Shown here: positions 17,546-24,669 of the stretch, in pieces | Position numbering within the stretch: the first letter of the stretch is position 1 | How the letters are laid out: every line of letters begins with the position of its first letter | Origin: a virus | Virus record (IMG/VR): IMGVR_UViG_3300030328_002978 | Coordinates: 1-45,292 of that record | DNA length: 45,292 nucleotides | Direction: 5' to 3' (one strand) | The notes under the pieces: generated by a model | The model's input: the letters and a program-made list of their open reading frames with translations, nothing else | Told to the model about the DNA's origin: nothing | Database searches by the model: none | Position numbers and translations under genes: made by a program

Positions 17546-17959
17546 TTATTCTCCAATCGATAAAACGGTGACGGTGTAATCATCCTGAACGTCAATCCGG
17601 ATGGCCTTTTCCTCCTTGGCTGTTTCGATGAACACCTCAAGGGGTATTTGTGGGCAAACTCCAAACTGGAATTCTTCCCAATCCAATCCACCCTTACGAG
17701 TGAACTTGCCAACGTCCTCACGAACCGTGCGGTAGTGGTCGTTGATGTCCTGCAAGTACAGTTTCCATGCGAACTGGAAACAGGACGTACCAACGTCCTT
17801 GCCTTGCTCCGTTTTCTCGCGAACCTTGTAGACATCGGCTGAACTGAAAATGTCCAACCACATGCCCAAGTCACTACCCTCCGTTCGATGATAGCGAATG
17901 CTGTCTGCAATCGCCTTCACCAACGTCCGACTGATCTTCAGTGATGCTGGTTTCTTCAT
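17546..17959 (-). CDS. hypothetical protein downstream of integrase (137 aa)
   Basis: ATG at 17959 is preferred because AGAAAGGATACT precedes it; an upstream in-frame ATG would put the start in the hairpin region. The sequence begins basic and helical (LKISRTLVKAIADSIRYHR) and the C-terminus is acidic with strands (IRIDVQDDYTVTVLSIGE). A middle portion is rich in Trp, Phe and Tyr. No known domain is visible. It is the first gene after the integrase and follows two hairpins that may separate its expression from that of int. Confidence 0.65.
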   Translation of the reverse strand: MKKPASLKISRTLVKAIADSIRYHRTEGSDLGMWLDIFSSADVYKVREKTEQGKDVGTSCFQFAWKLYLQDINDHYRTVREDVGKFTRKGGLDWEEFQFGVCPQIPLEVFIETAKEEKAIRIDVQDDYTVTVLSIGE

Positions 17960-17983
17960 AGTATCCTTTCTGTTTTGCTTTCT

Positions 17984-18018
17984 GGAGGACTTTCCTCCCA
18001 TCAACCCTCCCCGGAGGG
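17984..18018 (-). promoter_or_regulatory. two hairpins between integrase and downstream cassette
   Basis: GGAGGA and TCCTCC pair at 17984-17998 over a 3-base loop, and CCCTCC and GGAGGG flank CC at 18005-18018. There is no T run, so these are not classical terminators. They could stabilise mRNA ends or attenuate read-through from int. Their GGAGG parts resemble ribosome sites. Confidence 0.45.
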
Positions 18019-18041
18019 AGAGCTGAAGGGAAGAGCCTGAA

Positions 18042-19532
18042 TCAGGCTCCGAAGCACGTTACGAATACGTTGTCCGTTATGAGGTGAGCATAGTGCTGCT
18101 CGGTTGTGGTGATGCTCGAATGACCGAGCGCGATCTGGGCTTTGTGCAAGCTGCCAGTAGCCGTTACGATTTCGCAACCGTACAAGGCGCGAAGCTCATG
18201 TGACTGCTTTTTGAAATGATCCGCAGCATCGGTGCCGTAGATCAATTCATCGTTCCAGTACTCACGAATGTCCTCCTTACAACTCTTGGCAGACTTGTGC
18301 TGGTTGCGCCAGATCCGGTCATCACCGGAAGCACCGCGACGACGACGTTCTTCCTTCAGCCATTTAATAATGAATTCCGGAATCGTCACCTGACGCTCTT
18401 CCTTGCCCTTCGGACGCCAAGCCTTTTGAGCAAAGCCACGCTCTTTGTTTTTGCCAACTCCGCGCTTAAACGGGAACGACTGGCCATACTCGCCAGCAGT
18501 GACGAATTTAGGATCCTTGGACGATACGGCCACGACATAAACATCAACAATTTTTGGTTGCTGAGTTTGCGGATCAACAATCGTCTTGCGAGCTGCAAAG
18601 AACGAATTGAAGTTGAGGTGCATTAACTCGTCCAAACGCAACCCGGAGTTGCGGCAGATCTTGTACAGAGTCAATGTGTTCCACTTGACGTTAGTGGCGT
18701 CGTCCGTCTTGGACCAATCGCCCTCTTTCGATAGGCGGCTAACCTTGTCGTCGAGGTCGCGAATGACCTGAATTGGCGGCGGGTTGTAACCCTTCTTTTC
18801 GGAGCTACCTATGTTTTTCTCGGAACGGAAAACATTGATGGCGTTCAGGTCCAAGTTGGTTTTGGCAAAAGCCTGCTTGAGGAACCGGTCGCTGAACATC
18901 GACTGCGATTGCTTGCGGTTGGAGTTGTACGTCCGCAACTTGCGTTCGTAAGTCGGTCCGCAAGTCAACAATCCACCGTTGCCATCTGACAGGATCCGGT
19001 TGCGGTATTCTTCAAACACCTTGCTCTCGCCAGCCTCGTTAAGCTCGCCCAACTTGCTGCAACTAACGTGCGACAAGTCAGCTATGCCCTTGCGAGACTG
19101 TTGGTTTCCGTAGCCCAAAACGATCCGCAACGAAGCGGCGTAGTTACGAACCGACTTTGCGGTGATTGCCTCGTTCTTTTTTGTCTTGAGCTTGCCCTCT
19201 TCAGCAGCCTTCAGGAACGTGTCGATGATGGTCTGAATTGTGGCGAAACGAGTGTCCGAAAGAATTGCCTCTTCAGACTCCCACTGCACGTTAAGGTTGG
19301 CAGCTACCAGACGCGCACCCTCACGGGCAGCATCCTCAAGGTTAGGTCGCTTGGTTGACTTCAAAAAGCCGCCCTTACGAACCGAGTAAACTTTCGCCCC
19401 CGGTCGTTTCAGGAGCGAAAATTCAACCGTAGCTCCATTATGGTGCCGAGCCTTAACAGCAGTGCTACCACTGTTTTTGTGTAATTCAAATCGCGGTTTG
19501 CGATCTGCCGTCTGTTTAGTATCCATGGTCAT
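18042..19532 (-). CDS. int: tyrosine-family site-specific integrase
   Basis: This 496-residue protein has the tyrosine-recombinase active-site pattern: Arg299 in NSGLRLDELMHL, His445 and Arg448 in SHELRALYG, His471 in ALGHSSITTTEQHY and the nucleophile Tyr481. A Lys between the first Arg and the HxxR box is expected in the KEERQVTIP region (near 376-385). The N-terminal part (about 1-95) would be the arm-binding domain and about 100-270 the core-binding domain, with several unusual insertions making it longer than lambda Int (356 residues). It catalyses integration and, with an Xis, excision. The Xis-like gene at 21332 is a candidate partner. The start is ATG at 19532 or 19526; neither has a clear ribosome site. 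It diverges from the control region at 19533-19708. Confidence 0.93.
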   Translation of the reverse strand: MTMDTKQTADRKPRFELHKNSGSTAVKARHHNGATVEFSLLKRPGAKVYSVRKGGFLKSTKRPNLEDAAREGARLVAANLNVQWESEEAILSDTRFATIQTIIDTFLKAAEEGKLKTKKNEAITAKSVRNYAASLRIVLGYGNQQSRKGIADLSHVSCSKLGELNEAGESKVFEEYRNRILSDGNGGLLTCGPTYERKLRTYNSNRKQSQSMFSDRFLKQAFAKTNLDLNAINVFRSEKNIGSSEKKGYNPPPIQVIRDLDDKVSRLSKEGDWSKTDDATNVKWNTLTLYKICRNSGLRLDELMHLNFNSFFAARKTIVDPQTQQPKIVDVYVVAVSSKDPKFVTAGEYGQSFPFKRGVGKNKERGFAQKAWRPKGKEERQVTIPEFIIKWLKEERRRRGASGDDRIWRNQHKSAKSCKEDIREYWNDELIYGTDAADHFKKQSHELRALYGCEIVTATGSLHKAQIALGHSSITTTEQHYAHLITDNVFVTCFGA

Positions 19533-19568
19533 TTTGCTTATTTATTTAGTGTTTTGCGGTTTCTGGGC

Positions 19569-19592
19569 GGTGACTAGCAGGTGGCTATGCAC
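19569..19592 (+). promoter_or_regulatory. operator-like element O1 upstream of int
   Basis: GGTGACTAG followed 15 bases from its start by GCTATGCAC. The same two blocks with the same spacing occur at 20837-20860, and the first block occurs inverted at 19687-19695. It lies between the divergent int gene and the small regulator at 19709, so it is a candidate binding site for a lysogeny regulator. Confidence 0.6.
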
Positions 19593-19686
19593 CGCGAACG
19601 GGGTCAAACTGCAACAGGTGCCTGTATCATGTCAACCCACTTTTTTATTTTTTTTTAAAAGAAAGTTGTTGCAAAGATTTCACCGT

Positions 19687-19695
19687 CTAGTCACC
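19687..19695 (-). promoter_or_regulatory. operator-like half element, inverted copy
   Basis: CTAGTCACC is the reverse complement of GGTGACTAG from the elements at 19569 and 20837. It lies 13 bases upstream of the start of the small regulator gene at 19709. The GCTATRCAC block is not present here. Confidence 0.5.
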
Positions 19696-19708
19696 TCTTG
19701 TCCCAGCG

Positions 19709-19894
19709 ATGCCGAACAGCAGACATCAGGATAAGAAAGGGATTTGCATTTACGAATGGGAATGCAATTTAGATCTTCTCAAAAAACAAGCCGCCAAGGA
19801 GGGCTTGACCCTAGCTACACTGATTAAGAAGCTGACTCGCCATCATCTTGAAAAAACAAACCCCAAAGCAAAAATCCGAAAGGACTTAATATAA
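19709..19894 (+). CDS. small ribbon-helix-helix-type DNA-binding protein candidate (61 aa)
   Basis: Residues about 10-50 fit the Arc/MetJ ribbon-helix-helix layout: a short strand (KGICIYEWE) then two helices (LDLLKKQAAKEG and LATLIKKLTRHHLEK). The C-terminus is basic (NPKAKIRKDLI). Such proteins are dimeric transcription regulators. Its position directly downstream of the control region, with an operator-like half site just before the start, fits a switch regulator. It is the first gene of the rightward early operon. Confidence 0.6.
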   Translation: MPNSRHQDKKGICIYEWECNLDLLKKQAAKEGLTLATLIKKLTRHHLEKTNPKAKIRKDLI

Positions 19895-19896
19895 CT

Positions 19897-20571
19897 ATGA
19901 ACAAAGATAATAATAACGAAGGGGAACGTGCCGCACAAGAGTACGTTGATACTACACTTCGTTCTTCGCACTACAACCAGACTCAACGAATTGAAGATGC
20001 GACGGACGGGAACACGCGAAAACTATCCACAATTCACAAGATAGTTTTGTCATCGATTTTCTGCATCGTTGCCACTTGGTTATGCACTGGATATGTCATC
20101 TACAAGCACGGCAGTTTTTTGTTTAATGGAGACTCTATTGAGGGACTTCGTAAGCAAATTGAATCTTCCGAAACAAGTGCCGGGTTGCGTTATAACCACA
20201 ACCGCAAGGTGGCGGCTGCATTCCGACGTACCCGCGACGATGTTGAGACAGGGTTGCACGATCAGATAGACAAATTAAATGCTGAAATTGACAAGCTGAA
20301 GGCGGAGCGCGACCACCTCCATGAGGACACTCATATTTTGACAGACAAGTTCATCCGCGAACGGGCAAAGTTTGAATTTGCAGAATCGCAAGCCAAGGCA
20401 CTAAAACTGGAGGTTGGTGAATTTAAAAATTACCGCAGTCGAGTTGAGAAACAAATTACAGGCTTGCAACGCCAACTTGGTACTCTTGTTGATATCTTGC
20501 GAGCAAACGAGGATGAAGAAGTAGTCACCAAAAAAAAATTGGGTAAAGGCGCAATACCTGAAAGCAATTAA
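19897..20571 (+). CDS. membrane-anchored coiled-coil protein (224 aa)
   Basis: Residues 1-46 are hydrophilic, residues 48-70 form one strong transmembrane helix (IVLSSIFCIVATWLCTGYVIY), and residues 80-205 are a long charged coiled coil (DQIDKLNAEIDKLKAERDHL). The C-terminus is basic. It starts 2 bases after the previous stop and is in the early operon near the immunity region, not in the virion block. An early membrane coiled-coil protein could act in superinfection exclusion, in membrane attachment of replication or in lysis control. No family is recognised. Confidence 0.7.
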   Translation: MNKDNNNEGERAAQEYVDTTLRSSHYNQTQRIEDATDGNTRKLSTIHKIVLSSIFCIVATWLCTGYVIYKHGSFLFNGDSIEGLRKQIESSETSAGLRYNHNRKVAAAFRRTRDDVETGLHDQIDKLNAEIDKLKAERDHLHEDTHILTDKFIRERAKFEFAESQAKALKLEVGEFKNYRSRVEKQITGLQRQLGTLVDILRANEDEEVVTKKKLGKGAIPESN

Positions 20572-20582
20572 AAAAATTCATC

Positions 20583-20819
20583 ATGGATAACAATAACGAA
20601 ATATTCCTCAAGATGACGGAGCTGGTTCAGCAACACCACTCCCGTCTTGAGTTGCTCGAAAACCGAGTCGGAGAGTTGATTGAATTAACTCGAAAGATGA
20701 TGGACTCACTGCTGCCTGATGAACCGGACATGGATCCGGTCGAGGCAGATGCGGATGCCCTAGCAAGTGCAGGGTATGGAACTGACGAGGATTATGGTGG
20801 AGACGTTGAACGTCTCTGA
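20583..20819 (+). CDS. small acidic coiled-coil protein (78 aa)
   Basis: Residues 8-45 are a heptad-rich helix (LVQQHHSRLELLENRVGEL) and the C-terminal 30 residues are strongly acidic (EADADALASAGYGTDEDYGG). It follows the membrane coiled-coil gene after a short gap, and the terminator hairpin uses its last codons. It may pair with its neighbour through the coiled coil. The function is unknown. Confidence 0.65.
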   Translation: MDNNNEIFLKMTELVQQHHSRLELLENRVGELIELTRKMMDSLLPDEPDMDPVEADADALASAGYGTDEDYGGDVERL

Positions 20820-20830
20820 CCTTTTTTTTT
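20800..20830 (+). terminator. rho-independent terminator
   Basis: GAGACG (20800-20805) pairs with CGTCTC (20811-20816) over TTGAA, and a run of nine T follows at 20822-20830. It overlaps the end of the coiled-coil gene and sits just before the operator-like element at 20837, so a new transcription unit probably starts there. Confidence 0.75.
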
Positions 20831-20836
20831 GTCTGA

Positions 20837-20860
20837 GGTGACTAGTAACCAGCTATACAC
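20837..20860 (+). promoter_or_regulatory. operator-like element O2 overlapping a candidate promoter
   Basis: GGTGACTAG at 20837 and GCTATACAC at 20852 repeat the spacing of the element at 19569. The sequence GGTGACTAGTAACC (20837-20850) is itself nearly palindromic around ACTAGT (12 of 14 positions). TATACA at 20854-20859 could be a -10 box for the gene at 20870, with a poor -35. A protein bound here would block that promoter. Confidence 0.6.
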
Positions 20861-20869
20861 TGACTAAAC

Positions 20870-21010
20870 ATGAAAAAGATAAAAGCGATAGTAATCGATG
20901 AACGGATCCACAAACGGCTGAAAAAGTATTGTGCAATGCACGGCCTGAAGATGGGTGATGCTGCCAGTAAAATTATTAACCAAGCAATATGCCGACCGCT
21001 GACAAAGTAA
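20870..21010 (+). CDS. very small ribbon-helix-helix-type DNA-binding protein (46 aa)
   Basis: The protein has a basic strand (KKIKAIVIDERI), a first helix (HKRLKKYCAMHGL) and a second helix (MGDAASKIINQAI). This is the compact Arc/ParG-like layout with MGDAASKII in place of the usual helix-turn. It is encoded directly behind the operator-like element O2, so self-regulation is plausible. The 3' end overlaps the DnaA-like gene. It is short but has good composition, and the operator context supports it. Confidence 0.6.
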   Translation: MKKIKAIVIDERIHKRLKKYCAMHGLKMGDAASKIINQAICRPLTK

Positions 21011-21372
21011 GCATGAAACAAGTGCTGTCTTCGTTTCATGCATTGATTGAGGAAGACACTGCTCCACCAATCCAAGCCATCACAACGGTAAACCATTCAC
21101 GCTACAAGGTGACATGGGATGACATCGTGAAGCGCGACAGGGACAAGCCTCGCGTCGTTATGTTGCGGCGGATGGTGAGCAAGTTATTCCGCGACCTTGG
21201 CTACTCCTACACTTCAATTGGAAAGGTCATGCAGCGTGATCATGGAACGGTGATGCACAACGTCAAGGTGATGAACGGAATGCTGGATGTATATCCGGAA
21301 GTTCAACAGGAGTGGAGGGACTACAAAACTGATGTTTCCAACAAAATATCTAACAAGGAAAGAGGTGAGTGA
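20989..21372 (+). CDS. DnaA domain IV-like replication protein (127 aa)
   Basis: Residues 54-95 match the C-terminal DNA-binding domain of bacterial DnaA. A helix (RVVMLRRMVSKLFRDLGYSY) is followed by IGKVMQRDHGTVMHNV, where DHGTVMH (84-90) corresponds to the DnaA signature DHTTVxHA that contacts DnaA boxes. The AAA+ domain is absent. It probably binds DnaA-box-like sequences, either to recruit host replication factors to the phage origin or to compete with host DnaA. The start is ATG 20989 or the internal ATG 21013. It is co-transcribed with the Xis-like, nuclease and SSB-like genes. Confidence 0.75.
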   Translation: MPTADKVSMKQVLSSFHALIEEDTAPPIQAITTVNHSRYKVTWDDIVKRDRDKPRVVMLRRMVSKLFRDLGYSYTSIGKVMQRDHGTVMHNVKVMNGMLDVYPEVQQEWRDYKTDVSNKISNKERGE

Positions 21373-21526
21373 GCATCTCCGGGTAACGACTCGAACGGTG
21401 GACAAGTACATCCGTTCCGGAAAGCTCAAGGCCATCAAGATCGAGTCACTGGTACGCATCGAAGCAAAGAGTGTTTACCGGTTCATCAAGGACAACCCAC
21501 TCAACTGTTTACACTACCTACAATGA
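21332..21526 (+). CDS. excisionase/MerR-type helix-turn-helix protein (64 aa)
   Basis: ATG at 21332 is chosen because it has GGAGGG upstream and removes an N-terminal extension that is only overlap. Residues 6-50 are a winged helix-turn-helix of the HTH_17/Xis type: LTRKEVSEHLRVTTRTVDKY, then RSGKLKAIKIESLVRIEAK, then SVYRFI. Such proteins serve as excisionases or as small activators. An integrase is present and no other strong Xis candidate is found apart from the gene at 28818, so this is the best excisionase candidate. It overlaps the DnaA-like gene and the next gene (ATGA). Confidence 0.7.
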   Translation: MFPTKYLTRKEVSEHLRVTTRTVDKYIRSGKLKAIKIESLVRIEAKSVYRFIKDNPLNCLHYLQ

Positions 21527-21951
21527 GTCCACTACACGGCCAACACAAAGGAGCTAGAGGTGAGCGTGAGTTTGCCAGCTATCTACGCGACCAAGGATAC
21601 GAGGCAATTAGAGGTTGCCAGAATGCAGGACGCGACAAGTCAGGCCATGCTGCACCTGACGTTCTATGCCCGGATCTTCCGATTCACTTCGAGGTTAAGC
21701 GGGTCGAGAAATTACACATTCGCAATGCGATGGATCAGGCCAAGTACGATGCGGAACCCGGTCAGGTTCCAGTGGTTGCTTGGCGTCAGAATCATGCCGA
21801 GTGGGTCGCCATTTTGAGCATGAACGATTTAATGGATTTTGTGCGGGAGTTCATATCCTCCACAAAAGAAGAAGGGCCAGCCCAAGCCGAAGCCCAAGCT
21901 GACCCTCTTGCAAAACAGACGGATACTAAACGTCTGAACAACGGAGAGTAA
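21523..21951 (+). CDS. PD-(D/E)XK nuclease, Holliday-junction resolvase-like
   Basis: This 142-residue protein begins with the GARGEREFASYLRDQGY helix typical of Hjc/RecU-like and VRR-NUC nucleases. It has PDVLCPDLPIHFEVKR as the catalytic Asp and ExK pair, then QAKYDA and VPVVAWRQ as the family's Gln and Arg positions. The C-terminal 35 residues are low-complexity (AEAQAEAQADPLAKQ-like). It would resolve branched DNA during replication and recombination. It lies between the Xis-like and SSB-like genes. A restriction-like activity is less likely because no partner is present. Confidence 0.8.
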   Translation: MSPLHGQHKGARGEREFASYLRDQGYEAIRGCQNAGRDKSGHAAPDVLCPDLPIHFEVKRVEKLHIRNAMDQAKYDAEPGQVPVVAWRQNHAEWVAILSMNDLMDFVREFISSTKEEGPAQAEAQADPLAKQTDTKRLNNGE

Positions 21952-21961
21952 AAAAGACAAC

Positions 21962-22582
21962 ATGATACTAACAGAAAATAATCGAACGTATGATCGGGAG
22001 TATGTACTTGCAGATCAAGGGTTACATCGAGCCGTGTGCGTGGACCAGTTCCAAGGCGCAACGGAGTTCATCAATCGTGAGACAGGTGTTCGCCTGACTG
22101 ACGAGGAAATCGCTGCCGCTGGCATCATCGAAGGCAATGGTGTTTACACCAACGTCCCCGACGAAGTGAAGCAGCGTGAAACCATCTGGCTCGGCTTTGA
22201 GTTGGACCAGATGACGCCTGAAGGAGACAAGCCGTTGAGCATCCGCAAGAAGTTCACGGCGAGCATCCACGAACGTGCGACACTCCGGATCTTTTTGGAG
22301 CGTTGGCGCGGTCGTCCATTCACCGATGCGGAGAAACAAAAGTTCGACACTGAATCACTCGTCGGAGTGCCATGTCAGTTGAACATAGTTCACCGCGATT
22401 TCGGAAACGGTCCACGACAGTTAATTGATTTCGCAATCAAGGAAACTGGTGAGGCATTGAAGCCATCCGGATCTTACATTCGGAACAAGGACCGGGAGGA
22501 GAAAAAGGAAGAGGGTGTTGACCCTGCATCTCTCGCTAAAGAGGTGGCTGGTCAACTGACGGAGGAACAACCGCCGTTCTAA
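21962..22582 (+). CDS. single-stranded DNA-binding-like phage protein (206 aa)
   Basis: Residues 70-160 have the strand pattern of a phage OB-fold-like protein: WLGFELDQM, IRKKFTASIHERATLRIFL, GVPCQLNIVHR. The C-terminus is acidic and ends in EEQPPF, like the acidic PPF-type tip of SSB proteins that recruits partners. Related phage proteins occur beside recombination nucleases. It lies between two PD-(D/E)XK nucleases and is closed by a terminator. SSB function is inferred from the tip and context. Confidence 0.65.
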   Translation: MILTENNRTYDREYVLADQGLHRAVCVDQFQGATEFINRETGVRLTDEEIAAAGIIEGNGVYTNVPDEVKQRETIWLGFELDQMTPEGDKPLSIRKKFTASIHERATLRIFLERWRGRPFTDAEKQKFDTESLVGVPCQLNIVHRDFGNGPRQLIDFAIKETGEALKPSGSYIRNKDREEKKEEGVDPASLAKEVAGQLTEEQPPF

Positions 22583-22591
22583 ACGGCAACG

Positions 22592-22621
22592 AAAAGGGGA
22601 GGCGCAAGTCTCCCCTTTTTT
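22592..22621 (+). terminator. rho-independent terminator after SSB-like gene
   Basis: AAAAGGGGAG and CTCCCCTTTT (22592-22601 and 22610-22619) form a 10-bp stem with an 8-base loop, and the downstream arm runs into further T. It separates the SSB-like gene from the exonuclease gene at 22641. Confidence 0.9.
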
Positions 22622-22640
22622 ATTACCCAAGCAAAATAAT

Positions 22641-23420
22641 ATGATACTAAAACAAGAAGACAGCAGCCACTGGTATACAGTTGACGGTAGACCAGCCTAT
22701 GGCAAGACACTCAGGGACGCTCGCAAAGAGGTTCTACTACCATCACCCAGCTCAATTAATCAGATGCTATCAGCTCCCGGTTTGGAGCTATGGAAACAGC
22801 AACAGATTCTTGAGGCTGCACTGACCATGCCTGAAGAGGAACGTGCGAAGTATGGTGACGACATCGAGGCACTGGCCAACGCAATTATCGAAGACTCCAA
22901 AGCCGCCACAAAGAAGGCAGCGGACCGAGGCACCGACGTACATCACGGCGCGGAAGCGATGCTCAACAATGAGTACTGGGACAAGGAAGATCCGACACTG
23001 GTCAAGGTAAACGAATGGATACAAGCCAACGTCGTTAGCAAGCGATGGACGGAAGAGATTCTGATCAACAAGGATCTTGGCTACGGAGGCCGCGCTGACG
23101 CACTGCTTGAGCATCAGGAACACGGCTTGGTGCTGGTCGATTTTAAGACCCAAAAGTGTCGCAAGTTAAAGAAGGGTTTCCGACCTACTTACTACGATAA
23201 GTGGATCCTTCAATTAGCAGCATACAGTGAGTGCATCGACTACAAGCCACGATGCCTGTCTGTAGTCATTAACACCGTCGAGCCGACTGACTGTTACGAG
23301 AAGTTGTGGACCGATGAGGAACAAAAGAAAGGCTACGAGATGTTCATTAATCTTCACGCCTTGTGGTGCTGGACCAAGAACTATTACCCGGCACAAGAAT
23401 TGTCCACATTAGCGTTCTGA
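22641..23420 (+). CDS. PD-(D/E)XK exonuclease, RecB/Cas4-type
   Basis: This 259-residue protein has the motif order of this family: RGTDVHHGAEA (His101), GYGGRADALL (Asp153), LVLVDFKTQK (Asp167 and Lys169) and YDKWILQLAAY (Gln191, Tyr195). It probably degrades DNA ends for recombination, acting with the SSB-like and resolvase proteins. No Cas genes or CRISPR repeats are near, so a phage recombination role is preferred over adaptation. There is no cysteine cluster of the 4Fe-4S Cas4 type visible. Confidence 0.85.
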   Translation: MILKQEDSSHWYTVDGRPAYGKTLRDARKEVLLPSPSSINQMLSAPGLELWKQQQILEAALTMPEEERAKYGDDIEALANAIIEDSKAATKKAADRGTDVHHGAEAMLNNEYWDKEDPTLVKVNEWIQANVVSKRWTEEILINKDLGYGGRADALLEHQEHGLVLVDFKTQKCRKLKKGFRPTYYDKWILQLAAYSECIDYKPRCLSVVINTVEPTDCYEKLWTDEEQKKGYEMFINLHALWCWTKNYYPAQELSTLAF

Positions 23421-23423
23421 CTT

Positions 23424-23618
23424 ATGACCGAGCTGCCCAGACATACACCCGGAGCTTCAGGTCATTATTCACTAACCGAAACCAACTGGCATGAGGTTAA
23501 CAAAAAGATGACCAACAAGATCCGACACATGATCGCAATTGGCCGCATGGCGCCCAACACGCCAGCCGAGGTCGAGCTACGCCGCGAGTATCTTCGGAAT
23601 CAAAGAGGCAAGAAATGA
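23424..23618 (+). CDS. small basic hypothetical protein (64 aa)
   Basis: It starts 3 bases after the exonuclease stop and its stop overlaps the next start (ATGA), so it belongs to the same operon. The protein is basic (KKMTNKIRHMIAIGRM and RREYLRNQRGKK) and may bind nucleic acid. No motif is recognised. Confidence 0.6.
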   Translation: MTELPRHTPGASGHYSLTETNWHEVNKKMTNKIRHMIAIGRMAPNTPAEVELRREYLRNQRGKK

Positions 23619-24445
23619 ACTACATCGAGTTGGTCAACCAGTTTTGGCGGCTGGACATGGAACACACTTTTCCATGCAGCTCTACCCGTCTCTACTTTGG
23701 CCTGCTCAACCTCTCCAATAAGCTCGGATGGAAGAATCCATTCGGTGCAACAAACCAGCAACTTGCAGCCCTTGTGCAGTGCGATGAGAAGACACTCATA
23801 AGGTGCCGCAAAGTGTTGGTAAAAACGGGTCTAATTTCGGTAAAACGAGGGTGCAAGAATACCCCTAATTCTATTACCTTAAATGCCATTCACTGGAAAA
23901 TTTCCAGTGAAAACGCCAGTGAAAATGTCCCTATAAACGACAGGGAAAACGCCAGCCATCATAAAACAGAAACAGAAACTAAAACTGTTGTATATATGGA
24001 TCAAGTTGAAGAGGTGTTCAAACTGTACCCCAGACGAGTAGGTAAGAAGCCTGCAACTGACCCGATTAAGGAGGCTATCAGGAACCATGGCTACGAGTTC
24101 ATTCTGGATAAGACCAAAGCCTACGCTGAAGCCCGGAAAGATCTTGAGATGGAGTTCACGCCTCACCCGTCCACTTGGTTCAGGCAAGAGCGGTTTATGG
24201 ACGACCCTGCCACTTGGGTTATCGCCGGTTCGCAATCCAGATCCTCACAACCCACTACCCCATACGATGCGAGACAACAGCTCGAACTGGTCAACATCGA
24301 AATCAAGACCATCAAAGAACGACACGCTACACCTGAACCCGGAGGTGGATACCACTGGAACGGAGTACCTCAACACATAAAAGATAGCTACAAGAGGCTC
24401 GTAGCACGGCGCAAGGAGTTGAAGCCAATTGCTATGGGACTATGA
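23615..24445 (+). CDS. replication initiation protein, lambda-O/DnaT-like winged helix
   Basis: This protein has 276 residues. Residues 1-95 resemble the N-terminal winged helix of phage replication proteins: WRLDMEHTFPCSSTRLYFGL, then ATNQQLAALVQCDEKTLIRC (recognition helix), then LVKTGLISVKRGCKN (wing). Residues 130-210 carry the common C-terminal module VFKLYPRRVGKKPATDPI and FTPHPSTWFRQERF. Proteins of this layout bind the phage origin and load a helicase. No phage helicase is seen, so the host helicase would be loaded. No clear iterons are visible inside the gene. Confidence 0.75.
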   Translation: MNYIELVNQFWRLDMEHTFPCSSTRLYFGLLNLSNKLGWKNPFGATNQQLAALVQCDEKTLIRCRKVLVKTGLISVKRGCKNTPNSITLNAIHWKISSENASENVPINDRENASHHKTETETKTVVYMDQVEEVFKLYPRRVGKKPATDPIKEAIRNHGYEFILDKTKAYAEARKDLEMEFTPHPSTWFRQERFMDDPATWVIAGSQSRSSQPTTPYDARQQLELVNIEIKTIKERHATPEPGGGYHWNGVPQHIKDSYKRLVARRKELKPIAMGL

Positions 24446-24669
24446 CCCTCGGAGAAAATAAAAAGCCCTCAGAACGCAAATATGGGACGACTAAATACTG
24501 GATTTCCTACGCAAAACGCATTTTGGACCTTAAAAAGCCATGGTTGTCTGAAGTTAAGACTGCCGAGTATGGCCTCAGAACAGCCGCCAGAAAGGGCGAC
24601 AGGACCGCAATTGTCCTACTTGAAAGATTAAAGAACGCTAAAAGATATGCAAAAACCTACCAAACCTAA
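24442..24669 (+). CDS. small basic hypothetical protein (75 aa)
   Basis: It starts by an ATGA overlap with the replication gene and overlaps the next gene by 23 bases. It is Lys/Arg-rich (KKPSERKYGTTKYWISYAKR) and helical in the second half (TAARKGDRTAIVLLERLKNA). It probably binds nucleic acid. The family is not recognised. Confidence 0.6.
   Translation: MTLGENKKPSERKYGTTKYWISYAKRILDLKKPWLSEVKTAEYGLRTAARKGDRTAIVLLERLKNAKRYAKTYQT

Noticed and set aside
17545-17910. N-terminal extension of the 98-residue minus-strand gene
   Set aside because: The frame is open to 17910 but that part overlaps the well-supported gene at 17546-17959, is Arg/Ser/Thr-rich and has no ribosome site; ATG 17544 has one.
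21523-21951. Restriction endonuclease or defence nuclease
   Set aside because: There is no methyltransferase or specificity partner, and it is embedded in the replication-recombination operon, so a resolvase-like role is preferred.
22641-23420. Cas4-like adaptation gene
   Set aside because: The nuclease motifs fit RecB/Cas4-type proteins, but there is no cysteine cluster, no other cas gene and no CRISPR array; the neighbours are phage replication genes.
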